This document shows positions 6,432 to 11,642 of a stretch of 11,642 nt of DNA, piece after piece. Position 1 is the first letter of the stretch. Every line of letters starts with the position of its first letter. The stretch is from an uncultured Acidimicrobium sp. (GTDB taxonomy: Bacteria > Actinomycetota > Acidimicrobiia > Acidimicrobiales > Ilumatobacteraceae). The stretch lies in assembly GCA_903850275.1 (NCBI GenBank), contig CAINLH010000357.1:1-11642 (forward strand). The letters are read 5' to 3'. A model generated the notes under the pieces. That model saw only the letters and a program-made list of their open reading frames with translations, made no database searches and had not been told where the DNA came from. Position numbers and translations under genes: made by a program.

Positions 6432-6830
6432 GTGCAGCAAATCAATTTCAAGCGATGGTTCGATCGGATGCAGCCCCAGACACTGCAGATAGCCACTTGG
6501 CTCCTGTATTTTGATGGATTCTTTGCCCTTATTGATCTGCTCGATGGCTACAGCTATTTGCGTTACATTCGCGAGACATATCGATTTGGTTTTGTATTTG
6601 GGCTCGTCAACGTTGCCCTTTACGCAGCAGGTGGGTTGCTCATGGCGAACGAGCGCAAAATCGGATACAAGATTGCAATTGCCGCATCAATCTCGCCATT
6701 CGTTGTTCGATTCATTGCCGTTCAAAACCCCCTGTCCGATTCGCTCATTTCGTTGGCATTCGACGTAGCCCTCGTGGCCCTCCTCCTTCACACTCAAAGC
6801 CGTGAGCATCAGCGCATTTGGTACCGCTAG
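6432..6830 (+). CDS. small membrane protein of unknown function, four predicted helices
   Basis: I do not recognise this 132-residue protein. From the GTG at 6432 it begins with an amphipathic, basic stretch (FKRWFDRMQP). Hydrophobic segments follow at about 17-37, 52-72, 79-95 and 105-120, then a hydrophilic tail, so it is probably an integral inner-membrane protein. No catalytic motif is visible. The open frame continues upstream into the era coding region, which is not credible. GTG 6432 is 25 bp from the era GTG and is preceded, at 6 nt, by AATAAT, a near-consensus -10; ATG 6468 is the alternative and would lose 12 residues. It lies 9 bp before the hydratase gene in the same direction, but that gene seems to have its own -10 element. 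No function is proposed. Confidence 0.7.
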   Translation: MQQINFKRWFDRMQPQTLQIATWLLYFDGFFALIDLLDGYSYLRYIRETYRFGFVFGLVNVALYAAGGLLMANERKIGYKIAIAASISPFVVRFIAVQNPLSDSLISLAFDVALVALLLHTQSREHQRIWYR

Positions 6831-6833
6831 TCT
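6828..6833 (+). promoter_or_regulatory. candidate -10 element of the MaoC-type hydratase gene
   Basis: TAGTCT overlaps the TAG stop of the membrane-protein gene and is followed by exactly 6 nt and the ATG at 6840. It fits TANNNT and has the spacing expected of a leaderless transcript. No clear -35 element was found. Confidence 0.45.
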
Positions 6834-6839
6834 GTTCCG

Positions 6840-7295
6840 ATGACCACCGTTATCAAAGACCACGAAGACCTCAAAGCCCATGTAGGCAAGCATCTTGGCT
6901 ATAGCGACTACCTCACTGTGACCCAAGAGCAAGTGCAGTTGTTCGCCGATGCAACAGGCGACCACCAATGGATTCACCTCGACGTCGAGAAGGCTAAATC
7001 AGGCCCCTTCGGTCAGACCATTGCCCATGGTTACCTCACTCTTTCCTTAGCACCAGTTTTGATGGCAGGCATTTGGCGCAACGAAGGCGTAAAGATGGGC
7101 GTCAACTACGGAGCAAACAAGATTCGTTTCATGTCACCAGTGCCAGTTGGATCAAAACTTCGTGCTGGAGCAAAACTCGTTTCCGTCGACGACATCGCAG
7201 GCGGCGCTCAAGTGTGTGTGGAAACTACGTTCGAAGTTGAAGGTGCTGCTAAGCCTTCTTGCGTTGCCGAACTAATTTTCCGTTATTACTACTAG
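6840..7295 (+). CDS. MaoC-family (R)-specific enoyl-CoA hydratase
   Basis: Single hot-dog-fold protein of 151 residues in the MaoC/NodN group. These enzymes hydrate trans-2-enoyl-CoA to (R)-3-hydroxyacyl-CoA. The hydratase motif is visible as FADATGDHQWIHLDVEKA (35-52), with Asp41 and His46 in the catalytic positions and Trp where many homologs have Pro. GPFGQTIAHGYLTLSL follows at 55-70. The length is typical of single-domain members. Start ATG 6840 is supported by the -10-like TAGTCT 6 nt upstream and the absence of a Shine-Dalgarno. Its stop lies only 3 bp from the stop of the convergent oxidoreductase gene. The acyl-CoA dehydrogenase nearby makes an acyl-CoA role plausible. Exact substrate unknown. 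Confidence 0.9.
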   Translation: MTTVIKDHEDLKAHVGKHLGYSDYLTVTQEQVQLFADATGDHQWIHLDVEKAKSGPFGQTIAHGYLTLSLAPVLMAGIWRNEGVKMGVNYGANKIRFMSPVPVGSKLRAGAKLVSVDDIAGGAQVCVETTFEVEGAAKPSCVAELIFRYYY

Positions 7296-7298
7296 CAA

Positions 7299-8264
7299 CT
7301 AGCGATAGTTGCGCATGATCTTGGCGAAGGCGTCGAGAGTGTGCGTATCCGGGTAATCGACACACCACGGGATGAAACCTGTGCAGCCAATGTCAATGAA
7401 TTGCTGAACCCTGTCGGCAACCTGTTCGGGCGTGCCGACGAAGTTTGATGCCTGCCAAGCCTCGAAATTGTCTCCCCGACCGCTAGCAATCTGAAACTCG
7501 CGCAGTTCCTTCTCTGTATCGCGAATCAAAATCTCTCCCGAAGTTGTTTTACCAATCTCATCCGGGTCTCGGCCTACCGCAGCGCAGTGGCCCTTCAATA
7601 TCTCAATCTTTCGTGCAAACTCGTCGGCACTACCACCGAAATTGGAATGATCCGCGTGCTGCGCAACGACGCGCAAAGTCAATTGTTCGCCTCCGCCACC
7701 GATCCAAATTGGCGGACGCGGCGACTGCAGTGGCTTCGGATCGCAATTGGCACGGACCAACTGGTAGTACTTGCCGTCGTACGTTGTCTCTTCTTGCGAC
7801 CACATCGACTTAACGATCTCGACCGATTCGCGCAACATTGCAATGCGCTCTTTGGGAACTGGGAACGGATATCCGTAACCGCGGCATTCGTTCTCGTACC
7901 ACCCTGCGCCAATGCCCCAATCCACCCGACCGCCAGAGATGACATCGAGAGTCGAGGTAATTTTTGCCAATAGTGCAGGTGGTCGGTACAAGTTGCAACC
8001 GACCATCTGGCCTAGACGAATCTTGCTGGTTAGCTGGCTGATTGCTGCCATTACTGTCCAGCATTCGAACACAGCCTCGTGCGCTGGCCGTGGCACGTTA
8101 TGAAAGTGGTCGTACACCCAAATCGAATCGAAACCCAACTCTTCTGCACGTTGCGCAATCCGGACCGCGGCATTCCATTTTTCAGACGCCGTAGGAATGT
8201 TGACCAGCTCCATCTTCCATCCTTGGGGCATGAACACGCCGAAGGTCAGTTTGTGATTGCTCAT
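7299..8264 (-). CDS. LLM-class flavin-dependent (probably F420-dependent) oxidoreductase
   Basis: Luciferase-like TIM-barrel oxidoreductase of 321 residues. Actinobacterial members usually use F420, others FMN. Visible features are the N-terminal LTFGVFMPQG strand, FDSIWVYDH at 45-53, ISGGRVDWGIGAGWYENE at 109-126 (the typical SGGR...G.G.GW signature), and PRPPIWIGGGG at 182-192. The end carries the FVGTPEQVADRVQQFIDIG segment common in this family. The ATG at 8262-8264 forms an ATGA overlap with the dehydrogenase stop, and GGAG lies 10 nt upstream (8275-8278), so the two genes are translationally coupled. Substrate cannot be read from sequence. The partnership with an acyl-CoA dehydrogenase suggests lipid, steroid or cyclic-acid catabolism, which is inference. 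F420 use is by family analogy. Confidence 0.92.
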   Translation of the reverse strand: MSNHKLTFGVFMPQGWKMELVNIPTASEKWNAAVRIAQRAEELGFDSIWVYDHFHNVPRPAHEAVFECWTVMAAISQLTSKIRLGQMVGCNLYRPPALLAKITSTLDVISGGRVDWGIGAGWYENECRGYGYPFPVPKERIAMLRESVEIVKSMWSQEETTYDGKYYQLVRANCDPKPLQSPRPPIWIGGGGEQLTLRVVAQHADHSNFGGSADEFARKIEILKGHCAAVGRDPDEIGKTTSGEILIRDTEKELREFQIASGRGDNFEAWQASNFVGTPEQVADRVQQFIDIGCTGFIPWCVDYPDTHTLDAFAKIMRNYR

Positions 8265-9478
8265 AGGGGTAAATCTCCAGTTGCCTTCTTTGTCGATCCA
8301 TGGTCTTTATATGCAGCAATAGTGCGCTGTGCGATTCTCATTTGATGAATCTCATCGGCACCATCTGCGAAACGACTCCAACGAGCCTGTTGCAACATTC
8401 CCGCCAATGGCGTGTCCGTGCTGTATCCAAGTGCACCATGCACCTGTATTGCTCGGTCAACAATTCGCCACAAACTGTTGGCAACAAAGTGCTTTGCCAT
8501 AGAAACTTCAGATGTGAAATCCATGCCATGTTCAATCTTGTACGCAGCATGAAGAACCATCAACTTGCCCTGATACAACTCCATTGCAGAATCCGCAATC
8601 AACCATTGGATACCTTGCTTCTCGGCAAGAATTGAACCGTGCGAATAACGCTCGAGAGACCGAGCGACCATCATGTCGAGCGCTGTTTCGGCCTGACCAA
8701 TCCATCGCATGCAATGAGCAAGCCGTGCTGGCCCCAGTCGGTACTGGCCGAGCAAATGTCCTTGCCCTCTACCGCCCAGCATGTTTTCGGCTGGCACACG
8801 CAAATCATTGATCTGAATCTCGCAATGGTTGTGCCCACCGGACATGGTCTCAACGTCGCGAACGATATTCCAACCTTCACTTGGTATGTCGACGATGAAG
8901 CAAGAGTTGGCGGCTTGAGGCATGTCGGGATCTTCCTCTGTGCGGGCAACCAATAGCGCAAACTGCGCGCCGCGTGCCCCAGAAATAAACCACTTGTGGC
9001 CGTTGATTACCCATTCGTCACCATCTTTATAAGCAAATGTTTTGATCAACGTTGGATCGCTGCCTGCAACCTCGGGTTCGGTCATCGCAAAACACGAACG
9101 AGCAGTGCCCTCACAAAGCGGTTTCAAGTATTTTTCTTTTTGCATTGGCGTCGCCCAATGCAACAACGTGTGTTGATTGCCTTCATCTGGAGCCTGTGCG
9201 TTTAACACGAAGGGCCCAATGCTTACTTTGGCGGCTTCGGCAGAAACCGCAGCCATCGCCGTTGGGCCAAGGCCCATGCCACCCCATTCGGCTGGCATGT
9301 GAGGCAACCACAAACTCCATTCTTTTGCCTTCTTACGCAAAGCCACGATGGTCTTGACTAGTTGTTCTCTGTTGCCCTGATCGATGGCGTCCCATTCGGG
9401 TCGAACCACTTCATCCATAAATGAACGCACTTTCATGCGCACGGCCTCAACTTCTGGCGAAAATGAGAAATCAATCAC
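8261..9478 (-). CDS. acyl-CoA dehydrogenase, ACAD10/11-like
   Basis: FAD-dependent acyl-CoA dehydrogenase of 405 residues, catalysing alpha,beta-desaturation of an acyl-CoA. The N-terminal helical domain ends near LPAEWGGMGLG-type sequence (about 58-71). The middle beta domain holds CFAMTEPEVAGSDPT at 129-143 and WVINGHKWFISGA at 156-168. The C-terminal helical domain has RMRWIGQAE-like sequence near 257-264, IQVHGALGYSTDTPLA at 344-359 and ADGADEIH at 371-378. The last motif resembles the ADGPDEVH of ACAD10/11-type enzymes. Start GTG 9478 is the only sensible one, with a purine-rich AGAGGGGG just upstream. First gene of a two-gene operon. The substrate chain length cannot be judged from sequence. 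Confidence 0.93.
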   Translation of the reverse strand: MIDFSFSPEVEAVRMKVRSFMDEVVRPEWDAIDQGNREQLVKTIVALRKKAKEWSLWLPHMPAEWGGMGLGPTAMAAVSAEAAKVSIGPFVLNAQAPDEGNQHTLLHWATPMQKEKYLKPLCEGTARSCFAMTEPEVAGSDPTLIKTFAYKDGDEWVINGHKWFISGARGAQFALLVARTEEDPDMPQAANSCFIVDIPSEGWNIVRDVETMSGGHNHCEIQINDLRVPAENMLGGRGQGHLLGQYRLGPARLAHCMRWIGQAETALDMMVARSLERYSHGSILAEKQGIQWLIADSAMELYQGKLMVLHAAYKIEHGMDFTSEVSMAKHFVANSLWRIVDRAIQVHGALGYSTDTPLAGMLQQARWSRFADGADEIHQMRIAQRTIAAYKDHGSTKKATGDLPL

Positions 9479-9482
9479 AATG

Positions 9483-9490
9483 CCCCCTCT
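9483..9490 (-). promoter_or_regulatory. ribosome binding site of the acyl-CoA dehydrogenase gene
   Basis: On the minus strand AGAGGGGG precedes the GTG at 9478 by 4 nt. A better Shine-Dalgarno match, GGAGGT at 9493-9498, lies farther away (14 nt). Either way this gene has a leadered mRNA, in contrast to its divergent neighbour menG. Confidence 0.45.
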
Positions 9491-9532
9491 GCACCTCCAT
9501 TGTGGCGTGTTTGTCGGCGCTTCATGCGGTCG

Positions 9533-9538
9533 TAGCCT
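9533..9538 (+). promoter_or_regulatory. candidate -10 element of menG (leaderless start)
   Basis: TAGCCT at 9533-9538 is followed by 6 nt and the GTG start at 9545. TTGTCG at 9511-9516, 16 nt upstream, is a possible -35 element. There is no Shine-Dalgarno before menG, so transcription may begin at the start codon. Confidence 0.5.
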
Positions 9539-9544
9539 CTAATC

Positions 9545-10270
9545 GTGAGCAATCCGCCGGCCAATCACAACAGGAATTCCTGGGATACCGCCGATCTTCC
9601 TGTTGGCGAGGCAAAGGTTGCTGCGGTTCGCGACATGTTCGATGCAATCGCACCCAGATACGACATGGTCAATCGGATCATGACATTTCGCCTCGACGTG
9701 CGTTGGCGAAAGCGCGCCATCCGTTCTTTGCATTTGCCGAAAGGGAGCTCGGTTCTCGACTTGGCAAGCGGCACTGGCGACATGTGCATCGACTTGCGCA
9801 AAGCGGGGCTTACGCCTTTTTCCATCGACCTATCGTTTGGCATGTTGGCCGCCGATCACAGCAATGCACCGCGCGCGCAGGCCGACATACTTCGCCTGCC
9901 CTTCCCAGACTCCAGTGTCGATGGTGTTACTTGCGGTTTTGCGCTGCGCAATCTTCTTGACCTTCCAACATTCTTCACGGAGATTGCTCGTGTCACACGG
10001 AAGGGCGGCCGAATCGCGCTGTTGGATGTCGGCGTGCCAACCAATCCCCTCATTCGATTCGGAAATGGAATCTATTTCGGAAAGATAGTTCCCCGGATTG
10101 GCGGCCTGCTCTCGAACCGTGCCGCGTACAACTACCTTCCAAAAAGTGTTGCGTACTTGCCTTCGCCAACCGTGTTGATCGAGCAACTGCGTGCGGCTGG
10201 TTTTGCCGACGCAACCCATCAACAGTTGTCCGGCGGGTTGACACAGCTGATGCTTGCCACAAAGTCGTAG
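9545..10270 (+). CDS. menG: demethylmenaquinone methyltransferase (MenG/UbiE family)
   Basis: SAM-dependent C-methyltransferase performing the last step of menaquinone synthesis, from demethylmenaquinone to menaquinone. The 241-residue protein carries the UbiE/MenG hallmarks: MFDAIAPRYDMVNRIMTF at 31-48, the SAM-binding motif I VLDLASGTGDM at 70-80, an acidic motif II (SIDLSFGML), LPFPDSSVDGVTCGFALRN, and YFGKIVPRIGGLLS with NRAAYNYLPKSV near the end. Length is typical. GTG 9545 is supported by the -10-like hexamer 6 nt upstream. A menaquinone rather than ubiquinone role is inferred from the adjacent menF and probable menD. Nine bp separate it from menF, so the two are probably one transcription unit. 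Confidence 0.94.
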   Translation: MSNPPANHNRNSWDTADLPVGEAKVAAVRDMFDAIAPRYDMVNRIMTFRLDVRWRKRAIRSLHLPKGSSVLDLASGTGDMCIDLRKAGLTPFSIDLSFGMLAADHSNAPRAQADILRLPFPDSSVDGVTCGFALRNLLDLPTFFTEIARVTRKGGRIALLDVGVPTNPLIRFGNGIYFGKIVPRIGGLLSNRAAYNYLPKSVAYLPSPTVLIEQLRAAGFADATHQQLSGGLTQLMLATKS

Positions 10271-10279
10271 CTCATCAAC

Positions 10280-11473
10280 ATGAGAATCGTTACCCGCCCG
10301 CTCAGCGACTTCACATCGGACAAGGTTGATCTCAACGGCTTCGCCGGCGGCAACGGTTCACTTTTTGTGCGCGACGGCGTTGGCATTGCCGGCTCAGCAT
10401 CCGCAACAAGAGTTGCAGCAACAGAAGCTCGGGGATTTCTTGACTCTTTGCAAATTGACGACCGCGTTCAGTCGCCAGGAAGCGGGCCGGTATTGCTGGG
10501 AGCCATTCCATTCGACAGCAACGACCAGCACGACTTCATCCTTCCCCATGTGAGCCTGGTCAAATCCGTCGACGGCCGAGCATGGGTGACAACGGTGGAC
10601 GATGCAGAACCAAATTTTGTTACGCCTCAAGAACCCGCTGCAGTGGCAGCAAGCTACACCGTCCAACCGGGCGTGAGTGTTGACCACTACCTGGAAGCCG
10701 TGAAACAAGCGCGTGATGCTGTGCGCGCGGGTTCGATCACCAAGGCCGTTATCGCCAGAGACATCGTCATCAACGCAAGTGCGCCAATTGATGTCTATGC
10801 CGTATTGCTTCGTTTGCGTTCATCCTTCGGATCCAGTTATCGCTATCTTGTCGATGATTTTATTGGCGCATCACCCGAGCTATTGGTTGCTGTGGACAAC
10901 GGCGCAATATCGAGCCACCCACTTGCCGGAACCGCACCACGCACTGGAGACCCACAAACCGACAGCACACTTGCCGCAAAGTTGTTATCAAGTGAGAAAA
11001 ATCAAATCGAGCATCGTGTCGTTATCGACATGGTGCACGACACCCTCCTACCCTTCTGCTCTTATCTAGATTGGCAGCCAGAACCATCAGTAATGCAGGT
11101 TGCCAATGTGCAGCATCTGGGTACGTTGATGCAGGGAATGCTTTCAAAACCATTCATGCATGTTCTCGATGCTGCAATGATGCTCAGCCCTACACCTGCC
11201 TTAGGTGGCTTCCCCAAACATGAAGCTCTGAACCTCATCAATCAATACGAAGGCATAGACCGTGGTCGTTATGGCGGAGCCGTTGGATGGTTCGATCAGA
11301 ATGGCAACGGTGCTTTCGCAGTTGCTATTCGCTGCGCTCAGTTGTCATCCGACAGAGCGAGCGCGCGCCTATTCGCGGGAGGCGGCATTGTTGCCGACAG
11401 CGAGCCCACCGCCGAATTGGCCGAGACCCAGGCCAAGTTTCAGGCAATGCTCGCCGCGATTATCCGGCCGTAA
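10280..11473 (+). CDS. menF: isochorismate synthase (MenF)
   Basis: Chorismate-binding enzyme of 397 residues that converts chorismate to isochorismate, the first committed step of menaquinone synthesis. Visible family motifs are ITKAVIAR with the presumed general-base Lys155, GASPELL with the presumed general-acid Glu200, HPLAGTAPR at 213-221, SSEKNQIEHRVV at 237-248 with Mg-site glutamates, LSPTPALGGFP at 302-312, GRYGGAVGW at 329-337 and FAGGGIVADSEP at 366-377. The SPELL to Lys spacing matches MbtI/EntC-type enzymes. Anthranilate or salicylate synthase roles are less likely given menG immediately upstream and the apparent menD opposite. The 3' end overlaps that convergent gene by 14 bp. 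No Shine-Dalgarno precedes the ATG; TAGCTC sits 6 nt upstream, overlapping the menG stop. Confidence 0.93.
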   Translation: MRIVTRPLSDFTSDKVDLNGFAGGNGSLFVRDGVGIAGSASATRVAATEARGFLDSLQIDDRVQSPGSGPVLLGAIPFDSNDQHDFILPHVSLVKSVDGRAWVTTVDDAEPNFVTPQEPAAVAASYTVQPGVSVDHYLEAVKQARDAVRAGSITKAVIARDIVINASAPIDVYAVLLRLRSSFGSSYRYLVDDFIGASPELLVAVDNGAISSHPLAGTAPRTGDPQTDSTLAAKLLSSEKNQIEHRVVIDMVHDTLLPFCSYLDWQPEPSVMQVANVQHLGTLMQGMLSKPFMHVLDAAMMLSPTPALGGFPKHEALNLINQYEGIDRGRYGGAVGWFDQNGNGAFAVAIRCAQLSSDRASARLFAGGGIVADSEPTAELAETQAKFQAMLAAIIRP

Positions 11474-11642
11474 ACGCCGACGCCACCGCGGCGTTAATTC
11501 GAGCATGCTCTACAACGTTGTAATCTCGTTGCGTTCGAACCAATACCGCAGCTAACCCCGTGCGTTCGATTGCTGCATCAAACTGCGTTTTGGTTTCAGC
11601 TACAACACATTCCACTCGATGACCTGCAAGCAACGAAACAAA
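11460..11642 (-). CDS. menD: 3' end of probable menD (SEPHCHC synthase), truncated by window edge
   Basis: On the minus strand a frame is open from the window edge to a TAA at 11460-11462, giving 60 C-terminal residues. The tail AAVLVRTQRDYNVVEHARIN followed by AAVASAF matches the usual MenD C-terminus, where a (V)x(V)RTxRxxN(V)xxH segment precedes a final alanine-rich helix. MenD is the thiamine-diphosphate enzyme that joins 2-oxoglutarate to isochorismate, the step after MenF, so the convergent placement with menF fits. The N-terminal catalytic region lies outside the window. The identification rests on this short tail and on context. Confidence 0.75.
   Translation of the reverse strand, partial: FVSLLAGHRVECVVAETKTQFDAAIERTGLAAVLVRTQRDYNVVEHARINAAVASAFTAG

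Noticed and set aside
9421..9960. 179-codon plus-strand open frame across the dehydrogenase start and menG
   Set aside because: It covers the start of one gene and the SAM-binding region of the other in a non-coding frame, with composition typical of a shadow frame.
1..11642. CRISPR array, insertion sequence, phage, toxin-antitoxin, defence or secondary-metabolite system
   Set aside because: No regularly spaced repeats, transposase, integrase, terminal inverted repeats or small paired genes were seen. Nearly every base belongs to recognisable housekeeping, signalling or metabolic genes.

Overview
The window is a compact stretch of bacterial chromosome with 12 complete or near-complete genes, the 3' end of a thirteenth, and no gap above 200 bases. 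It points to an actinobacterium. A response regulator, a MtrB-like sensor kinase and a GerMN lipoprotein resemble the mtrA-mtrB-lpqB set of that phylum. There is also a F420-type luciferase-like oxidoreductase and a menaquinone gene cluster. Moderate GC, very tight packing and the protein flavour suggest the Acidimicrobiia (Ilumatobacter-like freshwater or marine lineages), but this placement is inference and was not tested by a search.

Layout, left to right. A cis-prenyltransferase of the UppS family (+) overlaps a DinG/XPD-type iron-sulfur helicase (+). The helicase converges on, and overlaps, an OmpR-family response regulator (-). A 185-bp divergent intergenic region holds a strong inverted repeat and a 10-bp-period direct repeat. 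It separates the regulator from a MtrB-like histidine kinase (+), which overlaps a short LpqB-like GerMN lipoprotein (+). That gene converges on the ribosome-assembly GTPase Era (-). Divergent from era are a small four-helix membrane protein of unknown function (+) and a MaoC-type hydratase (+). The hydratase converges on a two-gene operon (-) of an acyl-CoA dehydrogenase followed by a LLM-class flavin oxidoreductase. Divergent from that operon are menG (demethylmenaquinone methyltransferase) and menF (isochorismate synthase). menF overlaps the convergent 3' end of a gene that looks like menD, cut off by the window edge.

The genes form four functional groups. UppS would supply the undecaprenyl carrier for the envelope, and the two-component system with its lipoprotein probably senses the envelope and cell cycle. 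DinG and Era serve genome repair and ribosome assembly. The dehydrogenase, hydratase and oxidoreductase suggest acyl-CoA or related lipid catabolism. The men genes make the respiratory quinone.

No CRISPR array, mobile element, phage gene, RNA gene or defence system was seen, and nothing amounts to a new multi-gene system. The points most worth a second look are: a UppS homolog missing a conserved glutamate and the C-terminal RxG tail; a TAGYCT hexamer exactly 6 nt before three start codons, which suggests leaderless transcription; the inverted orientation of the MtrA-like gene; the dyad and direct repeat between regulator and kinase; and four convergent gene pairs with no room for a terminator.
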